10,529 nt of DNA from Thauera sp. (GCA_003446655.1 DMCZ01000193.1:27533-38061), one strand, 5' to 3'. Positions 1-7,413 are shown, numbered from the stretch's first letter. Made by a program: numbers and translations. The notes: generated by a model from the letters alone, not told the origin.

Positions 1-93
1 GATCGCACTGCACGAATCCAGGAATTGCACTTGCTCATCCTGCATTGCCTGTGCGACGGTATCGACTGTTTGTTACTCGGAGTGGAAGACTGA
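1..93 (+). CDS. diaA: SIS-domain protein, DiaA/GmhA-like (3' end only)
   Basis: Only the last 30 codons are inside the window; the gene enters from the left in the frame starting at base 1 and stops with TGA at 91-93. The tail contains RIQELHLLILHCLCDGID, which closely resembles the C-terminal helix of DiaA and GmhA (sugar-phosphate isomerase, SIS fold) as I recall those families. In E. coli DiaA is a DnaA-binding initiator protein, while GmhA makes heptose phosphate for lipopolysaccharide; the fragment cannot separate the two. The following gene, dolP, favours DiaA, because the order yraN-diaA-dolP is conserved in gammaproteobacteria and many betaproteobacteria. The TGA shares its A with the dolP ATG (TGATG), so the two are probably translationally coupled. 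The family call is fairly firm; the symbol rests on gene order. Confidence 0.72.
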   Translation, partial: DRTARIQELHLLILHCLCDGIDCLLLGVED

Positions 94-770
94 TGAAGAC
101 CCTGCGTCCCACCCTCGGCCCCGCAGACCAAGGGGACAACTCTCTTCGATCCCGCCGGAAACTGCTCCTCGGCCTTGGCGCAGCGGGCTTGCTGCCGATG
201 CTGCAGGGCTGCTTCCCGGTCGTTGCCACCGGCGTCGGTGCAGGCGCGGCCATGGTGTCCGACCGCCGCACCAGCGGAACCTATGTGGAGGACGAAGGCA
301 TCGAGTGGAAGGTGTCGGGCCGCATCCGCGAGCGCTTCGGCAACAGCGCACACATCAACGTCACGTCTTATAACCGAAACGTCCTGCTCACCGGCGAAGC
401 GCCCAACGACACGGTGCGCGGCGAGCTGGACGCAATCGTGGCCAGCGTCGAGCACGTGCGCGGGGTGATCAACGAGGTCGTCGTCGGCCCCAACTCGACG
501 CTGACCGCGCGCGGCAATGACGCGCTCATCACCTCCAACGTCAAGGCCCGCTTCGTCGATGCCGGCCGCTTCTCGGCGCACAACGTCAAGGTCGTCACCG
601 AAGCCAACGTCGTCTTCCTGATGGGCATCGTCACCCGCGCCGAAGCCGACGCCGCCGCCGAGGTTGCTCGCACCAGCAAGGGCGTCCGCAAGGTGGTGCG
701 CGTATTCGAGTACATCAGCGACGAGGAAGCGCGCCGACTGGACAACCCGACCGGCGCACGCCGCCAGTAG
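93..770 (+). CDS. dolP: BON-domain outer-membrane lipoprotein DolP (YraP)
   Basis: A 225-residue protein. Known homologues (E. coli DolP/YraP, about 190 aa) are outer-membrane lipoproteins that support membrane integrity and septal cell-wall splitting. The lipobox LQGC puts the acylated cysteine at residue 40, after a hydrophobic stretch of about residues 24-37. Two BON domains follow, roughly residues 69-136 (with INVTSYNRNVLLTGEAP) and 145-215 (with NVKVVTEANVVFLMGIVTRAEA). I chose ATG 93 because it overlaps the upstream stop as TGATG and has GGAG at 79-82; an upstream in-frame ATG at 45 lies inside the preceding gene. Unusually, the signal peptide has a long polar N-region and a SRRKLL sequence (residues 20-25) resembling a twin-arginine motif. 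The gene converges on mpl, with 86 nt between the stops. Confidence 0.9.
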   Translation: MKTLRPTLGPADQGDNSLRSRRKLLLGLGAAGLLPMLQGCFPVVATGVGAGAAMVSDRRTSGTYVEDEGIEWKVSGRIRERFGNSAHINVTSYNRNVLLTGEAPNDTVRGELDAIVASVEHVRGVINEVVVGPNSTLTARGNDALITSNVKARFVDAGRFSAHNVKVVTEANVVFLMGIVTRAEADAAAEVARTSKGVRKVVRVFEYISDEEARRLDNPTGARRQ

Positions 771-781
771 ATCCGGCCCCC

Positions 782-805
782 CGGGCGATCAGGCCGGATC
801 GCCCG
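782..805. terminator. GC-rich hairpin between convergent dolP and mpl
   Basis: A perfect 9-bp inverted repeat, CGGGCGATC (782-790) and GATCGCCCG (797-805), encloses the 6-nt loop AGGCCG. It lies 11 nt after the dolP stop and about 50 nt beyond the mpl stop on the other strand. No T-run follows on either strand, so it is not a textbook intrinsic terminator. It could stabilise 3' ends or assist bidirectional termination. Confidence 0.45.
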
Positions 806-856
806 CGGCCACGCCTCCCCGCACCCGGAGGCGGCCTGGCTTGCGCGCGCAGCGGT

Positions 857-2206
857 TCAATGTCCTGCGAGCGTATCCAGCAGCTTCTGATGAACCCCGC
901 CAAAGCCGCCATTGCTCATCACCAGGATGTGATCGCCGGGCCGGGCCTCGGCGGCAACGTCGGCCACCAGCGCATCGAGGGCATCATAGGCGCGGGCCCG
1001 CGCGCCGAGTGGCGCCAAGGCTTCAGCGGCATCCCAACCCAGGCCAGCACCATGGCAGAACACCAGGTCCGCCTCGGCGAGGCTCGCCGGCAGCTGCGCC
1101 TTCATGACGCCGAGTTTCATGGTGTTCGAGCGTGGCTCGAGCACAGCCAGGATCCGCCCTTGCGGCTCGCGCCGGCGCAGGCCGCCGACGGTGAGTGCGA
1201 TCGCGGTCGGGTGGTGGGCGAAGTCGTCATAGACGCTGACGCCTCTGACCACACCGCGCAATTCGAGCCGGCGCTTGATGCCGCGGAATCGTGCCAGACT
1301 CGCGATCGACTGCGCGGGCGTGACGCCCACGTGGCGCGCGGCGGCGATCGCGGCGAGCGCGTTCTCGCGGTTATGACTGCCGGCAAGCGGCATCGCCACA
1401 CGCCCCTGCTCAAAGCCACCGAGGCTGAATACCGCCTCGGCCTCCGACGCCCCGGTCGCCACCGACCACTGCGCGGCATCGCCGAACCACTCCAGCTCCG
1501 ACCAGCACCCGCGCGCGATGACCCGCTTCAGGCTTTCCTCGCGCGCATTGGCGACGATGCGCCCGCTGGCCGGAATCGTGCGCACCAGATGATGAAACTG
1601 GGTCTCGATCGCCGCCAGGTCAGCAAAAATGTCGGCGTGATCGAATTCCAGGTTGTTGAGGATCGCGGTGCGCGGGCGGTAATGAACGAACTTCGAGCGC
1701 TTGTCGCAGAAGGCGGTGTCGTACTCGTCGGCCTCGATGACGAAGAAGGGTGACTCGGTCAGCCTTGCCGACACGCCGAAGTTCTGTGGCACGCCCCCCA
1801 CGAGGAAGCCGGGATTGAGCCCGGCGTCCTCGAGCATCCATGCCAGCAGCGAGGTCGTGGTCGTCTTGCCGTGGGTGCCGGCCACGGCCAGCACCCAGCG
1901 CCCCGCCAGCACATGCTCGGCAAGCCACTGGGGCCCGGATACATACGGCAGGCCACGGTCCAGGATCGCCTCGAGCAGCGCGTTGCCGCGCGAGACCGCG
2001 TTGCCGACCACGAACATGTCCGGCGCCAGATCCACCTGCGCGGCATCGTAGCCTTCAATCAGGCCAATACCCTGCTCTTCGAGCTGAGTGCTCATTGGCG
2101 GATAGACATTGGCGTCGCAGCCCGTGACCTTGTGTCCGGCTGCGCGCGCGAGCAGGGCGACACCGCCCATGAAGGTGCCGCAAATACCCAGGATGTGAAT
2201 ATGCAT
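857..2206 (-). CDS. mpl: UDP-MurNAc:L-Ala-gamma-D-Glu-meso-DAP ligase (murein peptide recycling)
   Basis: A 449-residue cytoplasmic enzyme, close to the roughly 457 residues of E. coli Mpl. Mpl joins the tripeptide L-Ala-gamma-D-Glu-meso-DAP, salvaged from old cell wall, directly to UDP-MurNAc with ATP. Mur-ligase landmarks are all present: N-terminal nucleotide-binding start GICGTFMGG (7-15), ATP-binding loop AGTHGKTTTT (109-118), EADEYDTAF (158-166), NNLEFDHADIF (184-194), GSHNRENALAA (276-286), and C-terminal YDDFAHHPTA (326-335) and LEPRSNTM (356-363). The GTFMGG start and EADEYDTAF distinguish Mpl from MurC. The ATG fits the family N-terminus, but the ribosome site is weak: the nearest GGAG is 12 nt upstream. 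It diverges from the unnamed gene at 2288 and probably shares its promoter region. Confidence 0.95.
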   Translation of the reverse strand: MHIHILGICGTFMGGVALLARAAGHKVTGCDANVYPPMSTQLEEQGIGLIEGYDAAQVDLAPDMFVVGNAVSRGNALLEAILDRGLPYVSGPQWLAEHVLAGRWVLAVAGTHGKTTTTSLLAWMLEDAGLNPGFLVGGVPQNFGVSARLTESPFFVIEADEYDTAFCDKRSKFVHYRPRTAILNNLEFDHADIFADLAAIETQFHHLVRTIPASGRIVANAREESLKRVIARGCWSELEWFGDAAQWSVATGASEAEAVFSLGGFEQGRVAMPLAGSHNRENALAAIAAARHVGVTPAQSIASLARFRGIKRRLELRGVVRGVSVYDDFAHHPTAIALTVGGLRRREPQGRILAVLEPRSNTMKLGVMKAQLPASLAEADLVFCHGAGLGWDAAEALAPLGARARAYDALDALVADVAAEARPGDHILVMSNGGFGGVHQKLLDTLAGH

Positions 2207-2243
2207 GAGGAACTGGAACTCCGGGGGCCGTCATCCGCATGAA

Positions 2244-2275
2244 ACGGGCCCGTGTAGAATGGGCCCGCATTCTAC
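2244..2275. promoter_or_regulatory. Compound palindrome, candidate divergent promoter for mpl and the gene at 2288
   Basis: The divergent gap holds ACGGGCCCGT (2244-2253), a perfect 10-bp palindrome, immediately followed by the arms GTAGAAT (2254-2260) and ATTCTAC (2269-2275), a perfect 7-bp inverted repeat. The arms give a TAGAAT hexamer (5 of 6 to TATAAT) on the plus strand at 2255-2260 and on the minus strand at 2274-2269. Each sits well for a short leader: about 20 nt to the plus-strand ATG and about 55 nt to the mpl ATG. GGGCCCG occurs twice, 15 bp apart (2246-2252 and 2261-2267). I find no good -35 hexamer on either side, so an activator may be needed, or this may be an operator. Confidence 0.4.
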
Positions 2276-2287
2276 CCGAGCCTCATC

Positions 2288-2905
2288 ATGCCCTCACACG
2301 CTCACGCATCCCGCAGCGGCAGCCTCCGGCGCGAGATCGCCGCGCTGGCGGCACGCCTGATGGCCGAGGACGGCATCAGCGACTTCGGCTTCGCCAAGCG
2401 CAAGGCGGCCCGGCAGCTCGGTGCGACCGACGCCGACGCACTGCCCAACAATAGCGAGATCGAGGCCGAACTGCGCGCCTGGCAGGCGCTGTATCAGGAC
2501 GAGGAACAGGCCGAGCGGCTACTCGAGATGCGCACGGCGGCCGTGGACGTCATGCGCATGTTGGCGCCGTTCCGCCCCTATCTCACGGGCGGCGCGCTGG
2601 ATGGCACCGCCGGGCGCTACTCGGAGCTCGAAATCGAGCTCTTCCCCGAAAGCGCCAAGGACGTCGAGATCTTCTTCCTCAATCAGGACTTCCCATACGA
2701 GCACCGCGAGCCGCGCCGACCGGCGCCGCACACACCGGAGGCCATCCTGAGCTTCGATTGGGACGATGTGCCGGTGAAGGTCTCGATCTACCCATCTGCC
2801 GCCGAGCGGGCTCCTCGCCGCGGCCAGGATCGTGCGCGACTGGCGCAGGTCGAGGCCCTTCTGGCCGGCGCCGCGGCGGTGGACGACCCTGAAGCCCCCA
2901 CCTGA
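2288..2905 (+). CDS. Unnamed 205-aa protein with degenerate nucleotidyltransferase-like motif
   Basis: I recognise no named family. The first 90 residues look helical and charged, with FAKRKAARQLG (35-45) and a predicted helix at about 57-95. Residues 99-116 read LTGGALDGTAGRYSELEI, which follows the pol-beta nucleotidyltransferase pattern hG[GS]x(9-13)Dh[DE]h, except that glutamate (E113, E115) stands where the first metal-binding aspartate is expected. A later strand, VPVKVSIYP (161-169), lacks an obvious third acidic residue, so the site may be inactive or the likeness accidental. No signal peptide or membrane segment is seen. The ATG follows the candidate promoter by about 20 nt; there is only a weak GAG at 2278-2280 as ribosome site. 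It is divergent from mpl and about 550 nt upstream of accB. The coding call is secure from its length and protein-like composition; the function is unknown. Confidence 0.8.
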   Translation: MPSHAHASRSGSLRREIAALAARLMAEDGISDFGFAKRKAARQLGATDADALPNNSEIEAELRAWQALYQDEEQAERLLEMRTAAVDVMRMLAPFRPYLTGGALDGTAGRYSELEIELFPESAKDVEIFFLNQDFPYEHREPRRPAPHTPEAILSFDWDDVPVKVSIYPSAAERAPRRGQDRARLAQVEALLAGAAAVDDPEAPT

Positions 2906-2942
2906 GTTCGGCGCAACGGGCATGCATCGCGCCATGCCGGTC

Positions 2943-2964
2943 GTGCGAAGGCCGCCTTCGGCAC
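2943..2964 (+). terminator. Hairpin after the gene at 2288
   Basis: CGAAGG (2946-2951) and CCTTCG (2955-2960) form a perfect 6-bp stem around CCG. The stem can extend by GTG (2943-2945) with CAC (2962-2964) if one G is bulged. It lies about 40 nt after the stop. No T-tract follows, so a terminator role is only possible. Confidence 0.3.
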
Positions 2965-3109
2965 CGGCAACACGAGCCGGACTACGCCTTGCGGACATGC
3001 GCCGCCTGCCGGCTTTCCACCGCTTGCAGCCTCAAGGCGACAGGCGCAGAATCCGCGCAGTATTCCGGAGGCAAGGCGCCGGCCATTCGAGCGCGACAAG
3101 AACCAGAAG

Positions 3110-3139
3110 TGGACAAAATGCGCACATTTGCGGCAAACT
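3110..3139 (+). promoter_or_regulatory. Weak candidate promoter for the accB operon
   Basis: TGGACA (3110-3115) matches the -35 consensus at 5 of 6 positions. It is followed 18 nt later by CAAACT (3134-3139), which matches TATAAT at only 3 of 6. This is the least GC-rich part of the gap. If used, it would give a leader of about 300 nt before accB. It is offered as the best of poor candidates. Confidence 0.22.
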
Positions 3140-3443
3140 TGCCGGCATGAAGCGCTTAAAAGGCACGTTTCAATCTGTGGCCGGAACATCCGGAAACGGA
3201 CCGATTCGCCTCCACGCACCCTGCTCGAGGACGGACGAGGCCCGCCCTTGCGGCACGTCAGGACCGCGTGGCAACCAATCCGATCGCATCACCACGGCGC
3301 AAGCGCGCAAGTCACCGGCCTGGCCTCTGCCGCGCTGACCTCGTACTGCTGCGGCCAGCCAGGCCTGCCCGCTCACGACGGCAAGACCGACACACACTGA
3401 TCACCTTCAACCGCCAGCATGGAGACCATGCCGCGGTCACGTC

Positions 3444-3448
3444 TGGAG
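3444..3448 (+). promoter_or_regulatory. Ribosome binding site fixing the accB start
   Basis: TGGAG ends 6 nt before ATG 3455, with an A-rich spacer. This selects ATG 3455 over the in-frame ATG at 3419, which has no such site. Confidence 0.75.
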
Positions 3449-3454
3449 AAAAAA

Positions 3455-3910
<456 letters not shown>

Positions 3911-3918
3911 GCGCGCCC

Positions 3919-5277
3919 ATGTTCGAGAAGATCCTGATCGCGAACCGCGGCGAAATCGCCCTGCGCATCCTGCGGGCCTGCCGGGAGCTCGGCATCAAGA
4001 CCGTGGCGGTGCATTCCACCGCCGACACCGAGGCCAAGTACGTGCGCCTGGCCGACGAGTCCGTCTGCATCGGCCCGCCGCCCTCGGCGCAGAGCTACCT
4101 CAACGTGCCGGCGATCATCTCGGCCGCCGAGGTCACCGATGCCGAGGCCATCCATCCGGGCTACGGCTTCCTGTCCGAGAACGCCGATTTTGGCGAGCGT
4201 GTCGAGCAGTCCGGATTCGTCTTCATCGGCCCGCGCCCGGACACCATCCGCCTGATGGGCGACAAGGTCTCGGCCAAGGACGCGATGAAGGCGGCGGGCG
4301 TGCCCTGCGTGCCCGGTTCGGACGGCGCCTTGCCCGAGGACCCGAAGGAAATAGTCAAGATCGCACGCGCCGTCGGCTACCCGGTGATCATCAAGGCCGC
4401 CGGCGGCGGCGGCGGGCGTGGGATGCGCGTGGTGCACACCGAGGCCGCGCTGCTCAACGCCGTCACCACCACCCGCGCCGAGGCGCAGGCGGCCTTCGGC
4501 AACCCGGTGGTGTACATGGAGAAGTTCCTCGAGAACCCGCGCCACGTCGAGATCCAGGTGCTGGCCGACCAGCACGGCAACGCCGTCTACCTGGGCGAGC
4601 GCGACTGCTCGATGCAGCGCCGTCACCAGAAGGTCATCGAGGAAGCCCCCGCCCCCGGCATCGACCGCAAGCTGATCGCCAAGGTAGGCGAGCGCTGCGC
4701 CGAGGCCTGCCGCAAGATCGGCTATCGCGGCGCCGGCACCTTCGAGTTCCTGTTCGAGAACGACGAGTTCTACTTCATCGAGATGAACACCCGGCTCCAG
4801 GTCGAGCACCCGGTGACCGAGTTCATCACCGGCATCGACCTCGTCCAGGCGCAGATCCGTGTCGCGGCTGGCGAGAAGCTGTGGTTCCGCCAGCGCGACA
4901 TCGAATTCCGCGGCCATGCGGTGGAATGCCGCATCAACGCCGAGGATCCATTCAAGTTCACCCCTTCGCCGGGACGCATCAGCAACTGGCATACGCCGGG
5001 CGGCCCCGGCATCCGAGTCGACTCGCACGTCTACAACGGCTACACGGTGCCGCCACACTACGACTCGATGATCGGCAAGCTCATCGCCTACGGCGACACC
5101 CGCGAGCAGGCGATCCGCCGCATGCGCATCGCACTGTCCGAGATGATGGTCGAGGGCATCAAGACCAACATCCCGCTGCACCAGACCCTGATGCTGGACC
5201 CGCGCTTCAACGAGGGCGGCACCAGCATCCACTATCTGGAGCACAAGCTGGCCGACCGCAGCGAAGTCCAGGACTGA
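3919..5277 (+). CDS. accC: Biotin carboxylase subunit of acetyl-CoA carboxylase
   Basis: A 452-residue ATP-grasp enzyme (E. coli AccC, 449) that carboxylates the biotin on AccB using ATP and bicarbonate. The N-terminal MFEKILIANRGEIALRI matches the family. Residues known from E. coli AccC fall at the same numbers here: Lys116, Lys159, the glycine-rich loop AAGGGGGRGMR (160-170), His209, Gln233, Lys238, Glu276, Glu288, Arg292, Glu296 and Arg338. RDCSMQRRHQK (228-238) and FIEMNTRLQVEHPVTE (286-301) are intact, so it should be active. ATG 3919 is chosen by alignment; the frame is open further upstream inside accB. The ribosome site is weak, and the 8-nt gap suggests coupling to accB translation, as expected for subunits of one complex. 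Confidence 0.97.
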   Translation: MFEKILIANRGEIALRILRACRELGIKTVAVHSTADTEAKYVRLADESVCIGPPPSAQSYLNVPAIISAAEVTDAEAIHPGYGFLSENADFGERVEQSGFVFIGPRPDTIRLMGDKVSAKDAMKAAGVPCVPGSDGALPEDPKEIVKIARAVGYPVIIKAAGGGGGRGMRVVHTEAALLNAVTTTRAEAQAAFGNPVVYMEKFLENPRHVEIQVLADQHGNAVYLGERDCSMQRRHQKVIEEAPAPGIDRKLIAKVGERCAEACRKIGYRGAGTFEFLFENDEFYFIEMNTRLQVEHPVTEFITGIDLVQAQIRVAAGEKLWFRQRDIEFRGHAVECRINAEDPFKFTPSPGRISNWHTPGGPGIRVDSHVYNGYTVPPHYDSMIGKLIAYGDTREQAIRRMRIALSEMMVEGIKTNIPLHQTLMLDPRFNEGGTSIHYLEHKLADRSEVQD

Positions 5278-5283
5278 TCGCGC

Positions 5284-6186
5284 ATGTGGATCTCGGTCAC
5301 CCTGCAGGCCGACGCCGACAAGGCCGAGGCGCTTTCCGACGCGCTGATGGAAGCGGGCGCGCTGTCGGTTTCCATCGAGGACGCCGATGCCGGCACCGAC
5401 GCCGAGAAGCCGCAGTTCGGCGAGCCCGGCCACCTGCCGACCAGTCTTTGGGACCACAGCCGTGTCATCGCGCTGTTCGACGGCGCAACCGGCCGCCCCG
5501 AGCTCGAGGCGGCACTCGCCGAGGCGAGCCGGGCTGCCGGGCTCGACTCGGTGCCGGTCTTCTCGACCGAAGAGGTGGCCGAGCAGAACTGGGTGCAGCT
5601 CACGCAGAGCCAGTTCGACCCGATCCGCATCACGGAAAGGCTGTGGATCGTGCCGTCCTGGCATGAAGCCCCCGACGCACAGGCAATCAATATCGAACTG
5701 GACCCGGGCATGGCCTTCGGCACCGGCTCGCACCCAACGACACGGCTCTGCCTGGAGTGGCTCTGTGATGCGGTCACGCCCGGTTGCAGCGTGCTCGACT
5801 ATGGCTGCGGATCGGGCATCCTCGGAATTGCAGCGGCGAAACTTGGCGCGGGCGACGTGCTCGGCATCGACATCGACGAAAAGGCCGTCGAGGCCGCCCG
5901 CGACAACGCCGCACGCAATCACGCGGTCATGCGTCTGCAGCACTCGGCCGAGCCGGTGGGTGACACCTTCGACTTGGTCGTAGCCAACATCCTGACCAAT
6001 CCGCTGTGCGTCCTGGCGCCTGCGATTGCCGCCCGTGTCGTCCCGGGCGGGCGCGTGGCACTGTCCGGCGTACTCGAAACCCAGGCCGAGCAGGTGATCG
6101 AGGCCTGGCGCCCCTTCATCACGCTCGAGATCGGTGCGAGCCTCGATGGCTGGATTCGCCTGGAAGGCCACCGCCCCACACCATGA
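5284..6186 (+). CDS. prmA: Ribosomal protein L11 methyltransferase
   Basis: A 300-residue SAM-dependent enzyme (E. coli PrmA, 293) that trimethylates ribosomal protein L11 in the cytoplasm. An N-terminal L11-recognition domain (about 1-55, MWISVTLQAD start) is joined by a linker to the catalytic domain. Signatures are LDPGMAFGTGSHPTT (139-153), SAM motif I VLDYGCGSGILGIAA (170-184), the acidic end of strand 2 in GIDIDEKAVEAA (194-205) and ANILTNPL (234-241), which matches the asparagine motif of PrmA. AGGA at 5270-5273 lies 10 nt before ATG 5284, inside the accC tail. The gene starts 6 nt after accC and its TGA overlaps the next ATG (ATGA). The accB-accC-prmA order is known from Pseudomonas and many betaproteobacteria. 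Confidence 0.96.
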   Translation: MWISVTLQADADKAEALSDALMEAGALSVSIEDADAGTDAEKPQFGEPGHLPTSLWDHSRVIALFDGATGRPELEAALAEASRAAGLDSVPVFSTEEVAEQNWVQLTQSQFDPIRITERLWIVPSWHEAPDAQAINIELDPGMAFGTGSHPTTRLCLEWLCDAVTPGCSVLDYGCGSGILGIAAAKLGAGDVLGIDIDEKAVEAARDNAARNHAVMRLQHSAEPVGDTFDLVVANILTNPLCVLAPAIAARVVPGGRVALSGVLETQAEQVIEAWRPFITLEIGASLDGWIRLEGHRPTP

Positions 6187-7355
6187 TGCTCACCCGCTGC
6201 CCCGCCTGCCAGACGGTCTTCCGGCTGCGGCCCGAGCAGCTTCACGCCCGCCGCGGCGAGGTCCGCTGCGGGCATTGTTTCCATCCATTCAACGCGCTCG
6301 AGCACGCAATCGAGGGGGCGGCAGGCGCCCCCCCCGCAGCGCCGTCGAGCACGCGGGGCGTCCTGATCCTCGAGGACAAGCCCGCGGCGCCAGCCCGCAC
6401 GCAACCGCCAGCATCGCTGCTGGAGTTCGATATTCCGGACCTGGAGCCGGAGACGACGCCCGCCGAGCCTCGCACCGCAGCCGGAGAAGTCGAAGCCACG
6501 GAACAGCACATCCCGGCGGTGCATGCCCCCCAGGCCGAATTCGCAGAGCCCTCGTCAGTGCAGCCTACCGGGGTCGCAGCGGCTCCGCCAGGGCCAAGCA
6601 ACGCTGAGCTGCCTCGCGTCTTTCCCGGCGTGCTGCGCAGCGGTCGGCGCCCCGCGTCGCTCTCCGCACAGGCGCCCGCAACAGCGCCGACGCACGTTGA
6701 GATCCCGGCCGAGGAGCCGTCCGCAACCGCCACCAAGCCCTCTGCGTCGCCAGCGTTCGACCCCGCACCACCGCTGACGCGGCCCGCGCCGGAACCCCAG
6801 GAGACTGCAGTCCATGAGCCGGATCTTGCGCGGCTCGACGCCACTTACGGCCGAGCGCCGCGCGCGAACCACCCCGCGCTGAAGGCCTTCGGCTGGCTGC
6901 TCACGCTCGCACTGACTGCGCTGCTCGGTGTGCAGGCCGCCTATCTTTATCGAATGGAGATTGCGCGCGAACTGCCCGGCCTTCGCCCGCTTCTGACTGA
7001 GGCCTGCGCCCGCGCCGGATGCACCGTCCCTTACCCCCAGGATGCCGATCACATCGCAATCGAGGCCTCAGACCTGCAGGCCGAACCCGGCAGGCCCGGT
7101 CACTACCTGCTGCACGCCACATTGAACAACCGTGCCGAGTACCCGCAGCGCTGGCCGTACCTCGAGTTGACCCTGACCGACGCCGGCGACAACCCGATAA
7201 CACGACGCGTCCTGACGCCCGCGCAATGGCTCAATGCCGAGCACCAAAGTGTCGATGAGGCCTTTCCCGCCCGCAGGGCCGTTGAGCTGCGCTTACCCTT
7301 CGAGGTGTCAGGCCTGGCGCCCACTGGCTACCGGATCTACGCCTTTTATCCCTGA
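6183..7355 (+). CDS. Zinc-ribbon / DUF3426 single-pass membrane protein
   Basis: A 390-residue protein of unknown function found after prmA in Pseudomonas and betaproteobacteria. The N-terminal zinc ribbon has Cys6-x2-Cys9 and Cys29-x2-Cys32 in the MJ0042 style (MLTRCPACQTVFRL...RCGHC). A linker of about 185 residues (about 45-230), rich in Ala, Pro and Glu, looks disordered. One membrane helix covers about 235-255 (FGWLLTLALTALLGVQAAYL), and the C-terminal DUF3426 domain follows (about 262-390) with Cys275 and Cys280 and the ending GYRIYAFYP. The zinc ribbon should lie in the cytoplasm and DUF3426 in the periplasm (inferred). ATG 6183 gives a 4-nt overlap with the prmA stop; ATG 6186 is an equally possible start. 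It is the last gene of the accB cluster and converges on the lipoprotein gene. Confidence 0.88.
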   Translation: MMLTRCPACQTVFRLRPEQLHARRGEVRCGHCFHPFNALEHAIEGAAGAPPAAPSSTRGVLILEDKPAAPARTQPPASLLEFDIPDLEPETTPAEPRTAAGEVEATEQHIPAVHAPQAEFAEPSSVQPTGVAAAPPGPSNAELPRVFPGVLRSGRRPASLSAQAPATAPTHVEIPAEEPSATATKPSASPAFDPAPPLTRPAPEPQETAVHEPDLARLDATYGRAPRANHPALKAFGWLLTLALTALLGVQAAYLYRMEIARELPGLRPLLTEACARAGCTVPYPQDADHIAIEASDLQAEPGRPGHYLLHATLNNRAEYPQRWPYLELTLTDAGDNPITRRVLTPAQWLNAEHQSVDEAFPARRAVELRLPFEVSGLAPTGYRIYAFYP

Positions 7356-7413
7356 GCGGGAGCAGGTCCGGCACCGTTCGACCCCTTCCGTCGAGGACCG
7401 CCCGGGCCGCTCA
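7353..7413. terminator. Nested inverted repeats between convergent genes
   Basis: Three nested perfect arms occupy the convergent gap: TGAGCGG (7353-7359) with CCGCTCA (7407-7413), GGTCC (7365-7369) with GGACC (7395-7399), and TCGAC (7378-7382) with GTCGA (7390-7394) around a 7-nt loop. The outermost arms contain the stop codons of both facing genes. The left side has an unpaired 8-nt stretch, and there is no T-run. A bidirectional terminator or 3'-end stabiliser is plausible. Confidence 0.45.

Larger units (their letters stand above)
2906..3454. other. Gene-free gap upstream of accB
   Basis: About 549 nt with no convincing gene. The open frames here (plus strand 2832-3338 and 3128-3400, minus strand 2788-3219) give Arg/Pro/Cys-rich translations without motifs or good ribosome sites. 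Reading them, I see no trace of aroQ, the gene that precedes accB in Pseudomonas and many relatives. The GC level falls locally at about 3100-3180, where a weak promoter-like element and an imperfect dyad (CAAAATG at 3114-3120, CATTTG at 3125-3130) lie. The rest may be an untranslated leader of accB. In E. coli the accBC promoter also lies unusually far upstream. Confidence 0.6.

Noticed and set aside
860..1753. Plus-strand frame of 297 codons inside mpl
   Set aside because: Antisense to the conserved C-terminal half of Mpl; Arg/Gly-rich with no recognisable domain.
2788..3219. Minus-strand frame of 143 codons reaching into the accB upstream gap
   Set aside because: It overlaps the end of the 2288 gene, has a Cys/Arg-rich composition, and shows no motif and no ribosome site.
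3128..3400. Small plus-strand frame of 90 codons in the accB upstream gap
   Set aside because: The translation has no protein-like pattern (Arg, His and Pro rich) and no ribosome site. I also read it for an aroQ remnant and found none.
3419..3454. Longer accB start at ATG 3419
   Set aside because: It adds 12 residues absent from the family and lacks a ribosome site; ATG 3455 has TGGAG 6 nt upstream and the conserved MDLRKLKKLI start.
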